Positions 17,185-28,354 of a stretch of 64,000 nt of DNA are shown here, piece after piece; position 1 is the first letter of the stretch, and every line of letters starts with the position of its first letter. The DNA lies in assembly GCA_019749915.1 (NCBI GenBank), contig JAIEPE010000015.1, positions 55,029-119,028 on the forward strand. The letters run 5' to 3'. The notes under the pieces are model-generated. The model searched no databases, was not told the origin of the DNA, and was given only the letters and a program-made list of their open reading frames with translations. The translations under genes and the position numbers were made by a program. Source of the stretch: Alphaproteobacteria bacterium. GTDB taxonomy: Bacteria > Pseudomonadota > Alphaproteobacteria > UBA9655.

Positions 17185-18381
17185 TTAATGATCGAGAGTT
17201 GAAAGTGTTTCATAAAGAGGCAGAAAAATTGAAGACACAGTCCATGCCAATATAAGGCCAACAAAGACAAACATAGTTGGTTCAATGAGTCCTATAAAAT
17301 GATCAACACGCCTCTTTAAGGCTGTATCAAAAGAGTCCTTAATATAAAGAAGACTTGTCTCTAGGGAGCTGGTTTTTTCTCCTATTTGAATCATGCGGAT
17401 CATGAAAGAGGGAAAAAGATTTGTTTTTTGGAGAGCCATTGAGAGAGAAAGTCCTTCTCTTATATCTGCTTCCAGTAGCTTTATGGTCTCATGAAGGCGC
17501 CCAGGTTTTATCGTATTTCGTGTTGTTTCAAGAGCATAAAGAATATTAATGCCACTGCTATAGGTTAGGGCAAAAACGTGAGAAAATCTTGTAAGGCCCA
17601 AGGCTTTTCTGAGATGACCAAGGCCAGGAATATGATCCAAAAAGTGAGATTTCCAAAGAGGTCCTTTGGGGTGAATATGAAGGAAGCCAACAAGAGAAAA
17701 ACTTAAAGATAGGAGGAGAAGAGAGAAAAGAAAGCCATGATTTGTAATAAAATGAGAGAGAGCAAGAAGGATTTTTATAGACCAAGGGAGAGGTGTTGAA
17801 GACATCTCCATGAATTTGGCAATTTCGGGAAGGAGAACGACAAGGAGAATAAAAAGCATGACTATAAGCACGGCCGTGATGATGAGGGGATAGCGAAAAG
17901 CTTTTAAGGTTTGAGCTTGAATTTCATCAAGCCATTTTAAATACTGAAAAAGTTGATGATAGGAGAGAGCGAGTTTCCCTGTCTTTTCTCCTGCTGCAAT
18001 CATTCCAATAAAAACGGCATCAAAAAATTGAGGATGCTTTGAAAAGGCTTGAGATAAGAGATTCCCTGCTTCTACATTTGTCTTAACTTCTTCCAGGACT
18101 GATTTGAGCTTTCGTGAAGATTGAGTTTTTTGAAGTTCTTCTAGGCTTTCAATAAGAGGAATCCCTGCGCTTTCAAATTGTTCTAAATGTAAGCAAATAT
18201 CCATAAGGGCTTTTGGACTCGGTTTTCTTTTAAAGAAAAAGGAAAGATCTCGGGAATGAGAAATTAAGGATAGATTTTGAACGTAAAGAGAGTCCTTGAG
18301 TGTTTCAAGTGAAGAGGCTTCAATGGTTCCTTTGTGAATGACGCCCTCCTTGTCAAAAGCTTTATAATGATAGAGGGTCAT
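17185..18381 (-). CDS. gspF: Type II secretion / type IV pilus inner-membrane protein GspF/PilC
   Basis: This 398-residue polytopic core protein of the assembly platform has two repeated T2SF domains, each with a helical cytoplasmic bundle followed by membrane helices. Hallmarks are the N-terminal YHYKAFDKEGVIHKGTIEA, FIGMIAAGEKTGKLA in repeat 1 and MIRMIQIGEKTSSLE in repeat 2. A final helix ends EPTMFVFVGLILAWTVSSIF. It overlaps gspE by four bases. No pseudopilin or secretin gene is in view, so whether the machine is a secretion system or a pilus cannot be decided here. Confidence 0.93.
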   Translation of the reverse strand: MTLYHYKAFDKEGVIHKGTIEASSLETLKDSLYVQNLSLISHSRDLSFFFKRKPSPKALMDICLHLEQFESAGIPLIESLEELQKTQSSRKLKSVLEEVKTNVEAGNLLSQAFSKHPQFFDAVFIGMIAAGEKTGKLALSYHQLFQYLKWLDEIQAQTLKAFRYPLIITAVLIVMLFILLVVLLPEIAKFMEMSSTPLPWSIKILLALSHFITNHGFLFSLLLLSLSFSLVGFLHIHPKGPLWKSHFLDHIPGLGHLRKALGLTRFSHVFALTYSSGINILYALETTRNTIKPGRLHETIKLLEADIREGLSLSMALQKTNLFPSFMIRMIQIGEKTSSLETSLLYIKDSFDTALKRRVDHFIGLIEPTMFVFVGLILAWTVSSIFLPLYETLSTLDH

Positions 18382-20117
18382 GCTTTCTCTCTTAAGTCGA
18401 CGGTTTTTAAAATTTCTTCAAGGCTTGTATCTCCTTCCAAAACTCGTCGACGCGCCTCCTCTTTCATTGGGATGTATCCTTTTTTCCTGGCAAGTTGACT
18501 TAAGGCGCTTCTAGAGGATGTATTTAAAAGAAGCTCATCAAGTTCTGTATCAAAAACAAGAATTTCGGCAATGGCGACACGGCCTCGATAGCCTGTGTTT
18601 CGGCAAGAGTGGCATCCTTTGGGCAAAAAGAAAGTTTTTTTGGGGGAAGAATTAAGCAAAATAGCCTCAGCTGGGGAAATTTCTTTTTTAGTGCGACAGT
18701 GTGGACAAAGTTTGCGCACAAGACGCTGGGCAATGATGCTCATTAGGCTTCCTGCTAGCATGGGACGTGTTAGACCTAAATCAATAAGGCGGGGAATGGC
18801 TCCTAAAGCATCATTTGTATGAAGCGTTGAAAAGACCTGATGTCCTGTCATAGCAGCGCGAAGGGCCATTTGGGCTGTCCCCGAATCCCTTATCTCTCCA
18901 ATAAGAATAATGTCAGGATCTTGCCTTAAAATCGAACGTACGCCGTCTGCGAAACTCATGCGACTTTGATCACGCACGTCTGATTGACGAATAAGAGGAA
19001 GTTGATATTCGACGGGTTCTTCAAGGGTCATGATGTTGATTTGATGTGTACTCATATAATTGAGCATGGAATAGAGAGAGGTTGTTTTTCCGCAGCCTGT
19101 GGGTCCTGTAATAATAAAAATTCCATCTGGGCGCATAAAAGCTGTCTTGATTTGCTCAATAATATTTTGTGAATAGCCCAGTTGATGAAGGGCCAGGAGA
19201 GAACGTGATTTATCTAGAATACGGACCACAATATTTTCACCATGAATTGTGGGATGAGAAGCAACACGAAGATCAATTTCCCTTGGTCCCATGGTAAAGG
19301 TAATACGCCCATTTTGAGGGCGTCGCGATTCGGCAATATTCATTTCAGCCATCACTTTAAGTCGAACACAAATCGAAGGCCAATAAGAAGAATGAAGAGT
19401 ACAGATTTGCGAGAGAATTCCATCAATACGGTAACGGAGACGGACAAAAGCCCCTTCCGGTTCAAAGTGAATATCAGAAGCGTTCATCTTGATAGCATCA
19501 ATAAGAATAGCATTAACCAAACGAACGGTTGGATTTTCATAGTCATCACTGGAATAGGATTGAGAAGGAGTACCTTCAATTTCCTTGAGCAAACCAGGAA
19601 TAGAGAGATCATACCCATAATAGTGATCAAGGGCTTCCCTGATGTCCGTCTCAGGTGCAAGCCGAGGAACAACATCTTGAACCCCTGAGATTTTGTGACG
19701 CAGGTAATCAAGTGCGGGCAGATTATAAATATCTGAGAGTGCGATTTGAAGGATTCCGTTCTCCAAGGAGAGAGGGAGCATGGAAAAAGAACGCGCAACT
19801 TCTTGGGGGAACAGGGATCTTAAGGCAGGGTCAAGTAATGTAGTTTTAAGACAAATCTTTGAATATCCACTGGCTGCAGAAATGGCTTCGGTGAGGGCAG
19901 ATTCGCTTAAAAAGCCTAGATTTAATAAGCATTCTTCGAAAGTGACTTTTTGAAGTTTTTGTTCTTTAAAGGCAACATCGAGTTGATCTGAAGATAAAAT
20001 GCCTTTCTCTAAAAGAAGTGAAGCTAAAATTTCAGAAAAAGCTGAAAAAGATCGTTTTGTGATTTCCCGAGCCAACCTTCCCTCTTGTTTTTTGTTATAA
20101 AAGAAAGACTCATGCAA
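18378..20117 (-). CDS. gspE: Type II secretion / type IV pilus assembly ATPase GspE/PilB
   Basis: This 579-residue cytoplasmic hexameric ATPase drives pseudopilus or pilus assembly. An N-terminal MshEN-type domain (residues 25-150) precedes the catalytic domain, which has Walker A GPTGCGKTT near residue 340, the Asp and His boxes, and Walker B DIILIGEIRD. Four Cys in CPHC and CHSC (about residues 480-510) form the zinc site typical of GspE/PilB and absent from PilT retraction ATPases. First gene of the E-F-L-M block. The upstream 50-base AT-rich gap to lolA probably holds its promoter. Confidence 0.95.
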   Translation of the reverse strand: MHESFFYNKKQEGRLAREITKRSFSAFSEILASLLLEKGILSSDQLDVAFKEQKLQKVTFEECLLNLGFLSESALTEAISAASGYSKICLKTTLLDPALRSLFPQEVARSFSMLPLSLENGILQIALSDIYNLPALDYLRHKISGVQDVVPRLAPETDIREALDHYYGYDLSIPGLLKEIEGTPSQSYSSDDYENPTVRLVNAILIDAIKMNASDIHFEPEGAFVRLRYRIDGILSQICTLHSSYWPSICVRLKVMAEMNIAESRRPQNGRITFTMGPREIDLRVASHPTIHGENIVVRILDKSRSLLALHQLGYSQNIIEQIKTAFMRPDGIFIITGPTGCGKTTSLYSMLNYMSTHQINIMTLEEPVEYQLPLIRQSDVRDQSRMSFADGVRSILRQDPDIILIGEIRDSGTAQMALRAAMTGHQVFSTLHTNDALGAIPRLIDLGLTRPMLAGSLMSIIAQRLVRKLCPHCRTKKEISPAEAILLNSSPKKTFFLPKGCHSCRNTGYRGRVAIAEILVFDTELDELLLNTSSRSALSQLARKKGYIPMKEEARRRVLEGDTSLEEILKTVDLREKA

Positions 20118-20168
20118 AAAATATGGTGAAGTATATCAATAATTTTTTGAGTTTAAAACAAGAAAATT

Positions 20169-20951
20169 TTAAAAAATCTGTTGAATGATATTTGGACTTT
20201 CGATGTTAAAAAGCTGTGCAGGTAAGGGAATGTTTGATTTAATGTTTGAAAGAACAACCCGTGTTTCAACTCCTTGAGCATCAACGATGCGCCATTCTTT
20301 TAGGGTCAGCGGATTTTCTTGAAAGACAAGAGTGATATAGCCTCCATCGGGATCTTCAGTGCGAACGAGAGAGACTTCTGTTTCTTTTCCCTTGGCAACA
20401 ACGTTGATGACTTCCATATCCGCACCACTAAAACGGATCTGAGGACGTAATATAAAAGCGGCAGGTGTATTTTCTAGGGAGACATAATCGACTTGATCTG
20501 CATCCTGATCTTTGGTGACTAACCACTTTCCATCGGCCACAATTAAAAGGGGAGATGGGGGGTTGTAGGTTAAGCGCATCTTTCCAGGGCGAGAAATTTG
20601 GATGGTTCCTGAAGAAGTTTGTCCATGACTATTTCTTTGAATGAAATTTCCCGAAAGAGTTTTCAGGGAGTTAAGATAATTTTCAAAGTTTTGAGTTCCT
20701 TCAAGAGCCATGGCTCCCTTAGTAATGCAAAAGAGACCAAAAATTAGTGGCATAAATCGTAAATACCTAAATCTAAACCACTTCGTCATCGCGAGCCCAC
20801 ATCGTGGGCGTGGCGATCCAAATAGATTAAAAAAATGGATTGCCGCGCCTTGCTTTCGCAAAGCTCGCAATGACGACCAAGGTGGTATAACTAATGACGC
20901 ATTATTTAAGAATCGTGCCACTAGAACTAAGGTTTTTATCTTCATATTCAT
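20169..20951 (-). CDS. lolA: Outer-membrane lipoprotein carrier protein LolA, repeat-extended 5' end
   Basis: LolA carries lipoproteins across the periplasm from LolCDE to LolB. The core shows LEGTQNFENYLNSLKTLSGNF, a RPGKMRLTYNPPSP strand and FILRPQIRF. The start is ambiguous. An ATG at 20951 (or 20945, better spaced from AAAGAGA) gives about 50 extra residues, most of them encoded by a palindromic repeat. The ATG at 20789, inside the left arm of the repeat, gives a normal 206-residue precursor with a clean signal peptide (FMPLIFGLF, cleavage after GAMA). It follows ftsK by a few bases, a conserved alphaproteobacterial order. Confidence 0.85.
   Translation of the reverse strand: MNMKIKTLVLVARFLNNASLVIPPWSSLRALRKQGAAIHFFNLFGSPRPRCGLAMTKWFRFRYLRFMPLIFGLFCITKGAMALEGTQNFENYLNSLKTLSGNFIQRNSHGQTSSGTIQISRPGKMRLTYNPPSPLLIVADGKWLVTKDQDADQVDYVSLENTPAAFILRPQIRFSGADMEVINVVAKGKETEVSLVRTEDPDGGYITLVFQENPLTLKEWRIVDAQGVETRVVLSNIKSNIPLPAQLFNIESPNIIQQIF
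20784..20875. repeat. Palindromic repeat element inside the lolA 5' frame
   Basis: The outer arms CGTCATCGCGAGC (20784-20796) and GCTCGCAATGACG (20863-20875) are inverted repeats with one mismatch. Inside are a hairpin GCCCAC-ATC-GTGGGC (20795-20809) and arms GGCGATCCA/TGGATTGCC (20812-20820, 20836-20844). The outer sequence is the CGTCATTGCGAG type common in intergenic repeats of intracellular alphaproteobacteria. It keeps the lolA frame open across its whole length. Confidence 0.85.
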
Positions 20952-20956
20952 CTCTT

Positions 20957-23164
20957 TTAAGAAGCTTTACTTAAGACTTCTCTTTTTCCGACGTGATTTG
21001 GGGAGCTGACAATCCCTTCTTGTTCCATTTGTTCAATCAAGCACGCAGCACGATTATAGCCAATCTTTAAATGTCTCTGGATAAAGCTTGTTGATGCTTT
21101 TCCTTCACGGTACACAAGGGCTAAGGCTTGCTGATAAAGGGCATCATTTTTATCTCCCCCCTCCTCGCCAAAACTCAATTCAGGTGAAGAAGAATCAACC
21201 GTAATATCTTCTATATAAGAAGGCATACTTTGAGATTTCAAGAAGGAGACAACTTTTTCTACATCTCCATCTCCTACGTAAGGGCCATGGACACGAGAAA
21301 TACGCCCACCTGAGGCCATGTAGAGCATATCTCCTTGCCCGAGGAGCTGTTCGGCGCCTTGCTCATTTAGAATTGTACGACTATCGATTTTTGAGCTGAC
21401 CTGAAAACTGATGCGCGTTGGGAAGTTGGCTTTGATAGTTCCTGTGATGACATCCACAGAAGGTCGTTGTGTGGCCATAATCAGATGAATTCCAGCTGCG
21501 CGTGCCATTTGGGCAAGTCTTTGAACGGCGGATTCAATTTCTTTGCCTGCCACTAGCATAAGGTCTGCCATTTCATCCACCACGACTACGATAAAGGGAA
21601 GTGGTTCCGTGGGAAGGGGTTGTTCTTCATAAATAGGTTTTCCTGTATCAGGATCAAAACCTGTTTGAACGCTGCGCGATAAAACCTCACCTCTGGTTTT
21701 GGCTTCGAGGATGCGTTGATTGTAACCCTCAATATTACGCACCGATAGTTTTGACATGGCTTGATAACGACTTTCCATCTCCCGTACAACCCATCTGAGT
21801 GCTACGACGGCCTTTTTCGGCTCAGTTACAACAGGGGCTAGCAGGTGAGGAATACCATCATAAATGGAAAGCTCTAACATTTTAGGATCAATCATGATGA
21901 ATTTGCATCGTTCAGGAGGCAGACGATAAATGAGAGACAGAATCATGGCATTTACAGCCACTGATTTTCCTGAGCCCGTTGTTCCTGCCACAAGTAAATG
22001 GGGCATGCGAGCTAAGTCAGCAATGATAGGGGCACCGCTGATATCTTTGCCTAAAATAAGTGCGAGGTGAGATTTAGATTTCTCATAATCATCATGGGCT
22101 AATAAATCTCTCAAGTGCACGGTTTCACGTAGTTTATTGGGCAATTCAATTCCAATAACGTTTTTCCCGGGAACAACGGCAACGCGCGTTGAAATGGCGC
22201 TCATAGAGCGGGCAATATCATCCGCAAGAGCGATAACGCGGGATGATTTTAATCCTGGAGCAGGTTCAAGTTCATAAAGGGTAACCACAGGACCTGGTTT
22301 AACGCTAACAATTTCACCCCGTATCCCATAATCATTGAGGACTGCTTCAAGCTTTTCTGCATTTTCTTGCAGAGACTCCTCGTCAAAATCAAGCTTATGG
22401 GAAGAAGAGGTGGGCCTGTAGAGAAGTTCGAGGGGCGGTAAATGATAAGGATCATCTTCCAAAGATATTTTGAGAGGAGCAGCTGTTTGTTGTGCCTCTT
22501 TTTTTGGTGTGTTCGAAGCATACTCGACAATCTTAAGAGAAATGTCCTTGGGAAGGGATTTAGAAGGGGAGGACTTTTTTTCAAAGGGAGAGGGAGGGAC
22601 TTTTTTTACGGATTTGATTTTGACAGGCTTAATTTTTATGTGCCCGATGACTTTCTTGATATGAGAAGGTTTGAGGCCACTTGCGAGGAATAAAAATAAA
22701 AAACCGCTCACGGAAAAAATAAGGGAAAAATTAAAGGGAGAGAGGGGAAGATCTTTAAGGTTTTTCAAGATAAGAAAACCAACAGCTCCTCCCCTACCCC
22801 ATAAAGAAAAACTTGCCAAAAGACATAAAAATCCAATCAGGAAAAATAGGCTCTTTATTAAAAGAGAGGTTTTTTTCAGATGGATCATTAATCCCACACC
22901 TATACCGAGTAAGAAGAAAACAAGCACATAGCTTAAGAGATCAAAAAGTTGGAGGAAAAGATCACTAATGTTGGCGCCGAAAGATCCTAAAAAATTTAAA
23001 GTTTCACTGCTAGCAGCAAGGTTCCAAGAAGGGTCTGTTGGCGTATGGGTTAAAAGGGCAATGAAAAGGGTGAAGGAAAAGAGAAAAAGGCTGAGTCCGA
23101 AAAGCTCAGAAAGCCGGACACAGAGAAAAGAAAAAAATGCGTTTCTAGAGCGTGCAATTGTCAT
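20957..23164 (-). CDS. ftsK: DNA translocase FtsK
   Basis: FtsK is a septum-anchored DNA pump for chromosome dimer resolution and segregation. The 735-residue protein has four N-terminal membrane helices (about residues 20-165), a Pro/Lys/Ser-rich linker, and a RecA-like motor with Walker A GTTGSGKSVAVNA and Walker B FIVVVVDEMADLM. It ends with a gamma winged-helix domain that reads KOPS sites. The frame is open to 23224, but that extension crosses the terminator of the neighbouring small gene, so I choose the ATG at 23164, which gives a usual FtsK N-terminus. lolA follows a few bases later. Confidence 0.95.
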   Translation of the reverse strand: MTIARSRNAFFSFLCVRLSELFGLSLFLFSFTLFIALLTHTPTDPSWNLAASSETLNFLGSFGANISDLFLQLFDLLSYVLVFFLLGIGVGLMIHLKKTSLLIKSLFFLIGFLCLLASFSLWGRGGAVGFLILKNLKDLPLSPFNFSLIFSVSGFLFLFLASGLKPSHIKKVIGHIKIKPVKIKSVKKVPPSPFEKKSSPSKSLPKDISLKIVEYASNTPKKEAQQTAAPLKISLEDDPYHLPPLELLYRPTSSSHKLDFDEESLQENAEKLEAVLNDYGIRGEIVSVKPGPVVTLYELEPAPGLKSSRVIALADDIARSMSAISTRVAVVPGKNVIGIELPNKLRETVHLRDLLAHDDYEKSKSHLALILGKDISGAPIIADLARMPHLLVAGTTGSGKSVAVNAMILSLIYRLPPERCKFIMIDPKMLELSIYDGIPHLLAPVVTEPKKAVVALRWVVREMESRYQAMSKLSVRNIEGYNQRILEAKTRGEVLSRSVQTGFDPDTGKPIYEEQPLPTEPLPFIVVVVDEMADLMLVAGKEIESAVQRLAQMARAAGIHLIMATQRPSVDVITGTIKANFPTRISFQVSSKIDSRTILNEQGAEQLLGQGDMLYMASGGRISRVHGPYVGDGDVEKVVSFLKSQSMPSYIEDITVDSSSPELSFGEEGGDKNDALYQQALALVYREGKASTSFIQRHLKIGYNRAACLIEQMEQEGIVSSPNHVGKREVLSKAS

Positions 23165-23201
23165 ATAAGAGGAAGTACACGACTTCTTAAAATCGGTCAA
23201 G

Positions 23202-23236
23202 AAAAAGGAGGAAGTGCCTAGCATTTCCTCCTTTTT
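23202..23236 (-). terminator. Rho-independent terminator of the 51-residue peptide gene
   Basis: A perfect 12-bp stem, AAAAAGGAGGAA with TTCCTCCTTTTT around an 11-base loop, ends in a T run on the minus strand. It lies just after the small exported peptide gene and before the chosen ftsK start. Confidence 0.8.
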
Positions 23237-23254
23237 AATAACTTAGTAGTTAGC

Positions 23255-23410
23255 TTATTTTTTTTCTTTAGCTTCAGGAGCCGCTTCAGTGTTATTAACT
23301 TCTTCAAGAACAACTTCTTCTTCAGAAGCTGGTTTTGTATCCGTATTAGCTTGAGCAACTGCTGCTAAAGTACCGAAAAGAACAACGATTGTGTACACAA
23401 ATGACTTCAT
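23255..23410 (-). CDS. Small exported acidic peptide, 51 residues, unknown function
   Basis: This is a short gene with strong local evidence: ATG at 23410, a GGAGAA ribosome-binding site eight bases upstream, and a perfect terminator about 20 bases after the stop. The product starts with a signal peptide (MKSFVYTIVVLFGTLAAVAQA, with predicted cleavage at AQA), leaving a mature part of about 30 residues that is almost only Glu, Lys, Ala, Pro, Thr and Val. The cluster EEEVVLEEV makes it strongly acidic before a basic KEKKK-like tail. It resembles no family I recognise; small acidic periplasmic or surface peptides are possible roles. Confidence 0.7.
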   Translation of the reverse strand: MKSFVYTIVVLFGTLAAVAQANTDTKPASEEEVVLEEVNNTEAAPEAKEKK

Positions 23411-23743
23411 AATGTTTTCTCCATAATTATAAATTCCTCAGAATGAGGTGAAGTGAATATGTGGGGAAAAAAATGTTTTGGCAAGAGGAATTTTTAAGGA
23501 AACAAAAAAATTATTTAAAATTTTCTTTGTGAGAACAAATTGATGATAAAAGCTATCAATCATTTCCTTGTTTTTGAGATTAGATAGTTTAAAATTTATG
23601 GCTAAAGGGGGATGAATTCCCAGAAAATCTTGACCTTCTAAGAATTCATTCCGAAAGGAACAGTAGATTAAAGATTTCTTAAAGTCATTCCCATGGATAA
23701 CTTTTGTGTTATATAGATCTGTGAATAGTTCAATGAGAAACAA
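23411..23743. other. Intergenic region without a convincing gene
   Basis: The region holds the promoter side of the small peptide gene (a TATAAT on the minus strand at 23426-23431) and of the MFS gene. A 101-codon minus-strand frame with a TTG start runs through it, but there is no ribosome-binding site, and the composition is Phe/Lys/Ile/Leu-rich as expected of AT-rich noncoding DNA. I see no repeat or RNA structure. Confidence 0.5.
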
Positions 23744-24934
23744 ATGAATTCGCGTACTCTACAGATGATCGTAGTGATGGTGGCCTCCTTAGCCACTATT
23801 GCAGCAACCGATATATTTCTTCCCAGCTTGCCTAGCATGGCCACCTATTTTTCTGCCAGCGTGGATGCAACTCAGCTTGTCGTTCCTATGTATTTGATGG
23901 GTTCCCTGATCGGAGCTCCCTTTATGGGAACCCTTTCTGATATTTATGGTCGTCAAAGAATTTTGTTCTGGGGGATGGCGCTCTTTTTTGTAGGGACAGC
24001 GGCTTGTATGATTGCACCTTCCCTTCTTTTTTTATTATGCGCCCGGTTTCTTCAAGGCTTTGGGGCGATTGTCTCCTCCGTTGTGGGTTGGGCGCTTCTT
24101 CAAGACATTTATCCTGCTGATGAAGGAGCAAAATTTATCTCTTGGGCAGGAAGTGTTAGTTGTATTGCACCTCTACTTGCGCCGGCCTTAGGCGGATACA
24201 TTCAAATTACTCTTGGATGGCAAGGAAACTTTTTTGTTATTTTTATGTGTGCTGTTTTTACTCTTTTTTTGATGCTTTGTTCAAAATCTGAGACAAAGCC
24301 TGTTTCAGAGCGCAAAAAGATGTCTCCCCTAACCACCTTGAAAACCTATGGGGCGATTATAACTGATAAACCATTCCTTTTTTACATCTCTTTTTTCTCT
24401 CTTTTGGGATCCGTGGAGTGGTGTTATTTAACTATAATTCCTTTTTATTTTGAAAATACATTGCGTATTTCTCCAAATGTTTTTGGTCTTTATTTGTCAA
24501 CGAGTGCCGCTTTTTATGTTTTAGGGTCTGTTGTTACACCTTGGATTTTGAAGCGTATAGATATTAATCGCACACTTGCCCTTGGCCTTAAAATCACTTT
24601 TGTCGCTGGTCTTTTTATGCTCTTTATAAGTTTATTTATGGCAACATATCCTTTGTTAATTGCTCTTGCGATGGGGCTTTATTTCTTTGGAACTTCCATC
24701 GTTTGGGGACCTTCCGTATCCCGGGCTTTACAGAGATTTGAAGAGGACAGAGGGGCTGCTTCTGCTGTAAGAAGTTTTTTAAACATGACAGCTTTTGCAA
24801 CGGGAGGATTTATAGGGAGCTTTCTTGATGATTCAACTCTTATTGTTCTGGCTCTCTTACTTATCTTGATGGCAGGAGTTTGTTGGTTGATTTTTCAAAA
24901 TTTGACGAAGTTTGAGGCAAAAATAAACGTTTAA
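23744..24934 (+). CDS. MFS multidrug exporter, Bcr/CflA subfamily
   Basis: This is a 396-residue inner-membrane proton antiporter with twelve predicted helices. The start (ATDIFLPSLPSMATYF) and the loop 2-3 motif GTLSDIYGRQRILFWG are typical of Bcr/CflA drug-resistance transporters, as is the motif C-like segment in helix 5. The substrate may be bicyclomycin, chloramphenicol-like drugs or other small molecules; this cannot be told from sequence. The upstream ribosome-binding site is weak (TGAGAAA). It stands alone. Confidence 0.9.
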   Translation: MNSRTLQMIVVMVASLATIAATDIFLPSLPSMATYFSASVDATQLVVPMYLMGSLIGAPFMGTLSDIYGRQRILFWGMALFFVGTAACMIAPSLLFLLCARFLQGFGAIVSSVVGWALLQDIYPADEGAKFISWAGSVSCIAPLLAPALGGYIQITLGWQGNFFVIFMCAVFTLFLMLCSKSETKPVSERKKMSPLTTLKTYGAIITDKPFLFYISFFSLLGSVEWCYLTIIPFYFENTLRISPNVFGLYLSTSAAFYVLGSVVTPWILKRIDINRTLALGLKITFVAGLFMLFISLFMATYPLLIALAMGLYFFGTSIVWGPSVSRALQRFEEDRGAASAVRSFLNMTAFATGGFIGSFLDDSTLIVLALLLILMAGVCWLIFQNLTKFEAKINV

Positions 24935-24997
24935 CTTATTAATATGTGTTATTTACATGACTCTCATAAGCTTTTGTGAAGCAGATATGGACCAGAT

Positions 24998-27165
<2,168 letters not shown>

Positions 27166-27182
27166 CATAGGAATCTCTCCCC

Positions 27183-28352
27183 ATGAATATCCATGAATAC
27201 CAGGCGAAATCGGTCCTAAAATCTTTTGGCGTTACTGTTCCTCAAGGAGGCGTTGCCTTTACGTCCCAAGAAGCTCGTAAGGTGGCTCAAGAATTGCAGG
27301 GGCCGCCTTGGGTTATTAAGGCACAAATCCATGCCGGCGGCCGCGGAAAAGGCGGCGGAGTAAAGCTTGCCCATTCCATTGAAGAAGTGACAACTCTTGC
27401 TGATCAAATATTGGGAATGACCTTGGTTACTCCTCAAACTGGGCCGCAAGGAAGGCTTGTGAAAAAGGTCTATGTAGAAGAGGGATGCGCTATTGAAAAG
27501 GAATTTTATTTTAGTCTTTTGATGGATCGTGTGACGTCTCGAGTTACCTTTTTAGCTTCTACCGAAGGGGGAGTTGAAATTGAAGAAGTGGCCGCAAATT
27601 ATCCTGAAAAAATTATCAAGGCCACCATTGATCCTGTGACTGGACTTCAGCCTTTCCAAGGCCGCAAACTTGCCTTTGGTCTTGGGCTTAAAGGAGATCA
27701 AGTGAAAGAGCTGACAAAGCTTACCAAAGGACTCTATGAGGCCTTTATCGCCCTTGATGCCAGTTTGATTGAAATCAATCCTCTTGTGTTGACAAAAGAA
27801 GGAAAAATTCTCGCTCTGGATGCAAAGATGAGCTTTGATGATAGCGCCCTCTATCGTCATCAAAATATTGAGGATTTGCGTGATTTAGACGAAGAAGATC
27901 CTATAGAACGAGAAGCCGCTCTTCATGAGATTTCCTATATTAAATTAGAAGGAAATATTGGGTGCATGGTCAATGGGGCAGGGCTTGCCATGGCGACTAT
28001 GGATATTATCAAACTTTATGGTGGGGCACCTGCAAACTTCTTGGATGTTGGAGGGGGAGCACCAAAAGAAAGGGTTACAGAGGCCTTTAAACTTATTCTG
28101 TCTGATCCCCATGTAAGAGGGGTTTTGGTGAATATCTTTGGGGGCATCATGCGTTGTGATATTATTGCAGAAGGTATTGTTGCTGCAGTTAAAGAAATTC
28201 AGCTTAAAGTTCCTTTAGTTGTTCGCCTTGAAGGGACAAATAAAACCTTAGGGCAAGAGATTTTTTCTAAATCAGGGCTCCCGATTTTGTCAGCAGATGA
28301 TCTGTCAGAAGCTGCTCAACTTATTGTTAAAGAAGTGAAGGAGGCTGTCTAA
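27183..28352 (+). CDS. sucC: Succinyl-CoA synthetase beta subunit
   Basis: This is the ADP-forming succinyl-CoA synthetase beta subunit, which binds nucleotide and succinate. The 389-residue protein starts [17 protein letters not shown]. It has the ATP-grasp Lys/Gly-rich loop [14 protein letters not shown], the LIEINPLV segment, and the C-terminal [15 protein letters not shown] that contacts the alpha subunit. It is separated from sucD by two bases, with an AAGGAGG site inside its own end serving sucD. Confidence 0.97.
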   Translation: MNIHEYQAKSVLKSFGVTVPQGGVAFTSQEARKVAQELQGPPWVIKAQIHAGGRGKGGGVKLAHSIEEVTTLADQILGMTLVTPQTGPQGRLVKKVYVEEGCAIEKEFYFSLLMDRVTSRVTFLASTEGGVEIEEVAANYPEKIIKATIDPVTGLQPFQGRKLAFGLGLKGDQVKELTKLTKGLYEAFIALDASLIEINPLVLTKEGKILALDAKMSFDDSALYRHQNIEDLRDLDEEDPIEREAALHEISYIKLEGNIGCMVNGAGLAMATMDIIKLYGGAPANFLDVGGGAPKERVTEAFKLILSDPHVRGVLVNIFGGIMRCDIIAEGIVAAVKEIQLKVPLVVRLEGTNKTLGQEIFSKSGLPILSADDLSEAAQLIVKEVKEAV

Positions 28353-28354
28353 TC

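Noticed and set aside
23165..23224. N-terminal extension of FtsK from an ATG preceded by AAGGAGG
   Set aside because: The apparent ribosome-binding site is one arm of a terminator and only two bases from the ATG.
23438..23743. 101-codon minus-strand frame between the small peptide gene and the MFS gene
   Set aside because: TTG start, no ribosome-binding site, composition like AT-rich noncoding DNA, no recognisable motif.
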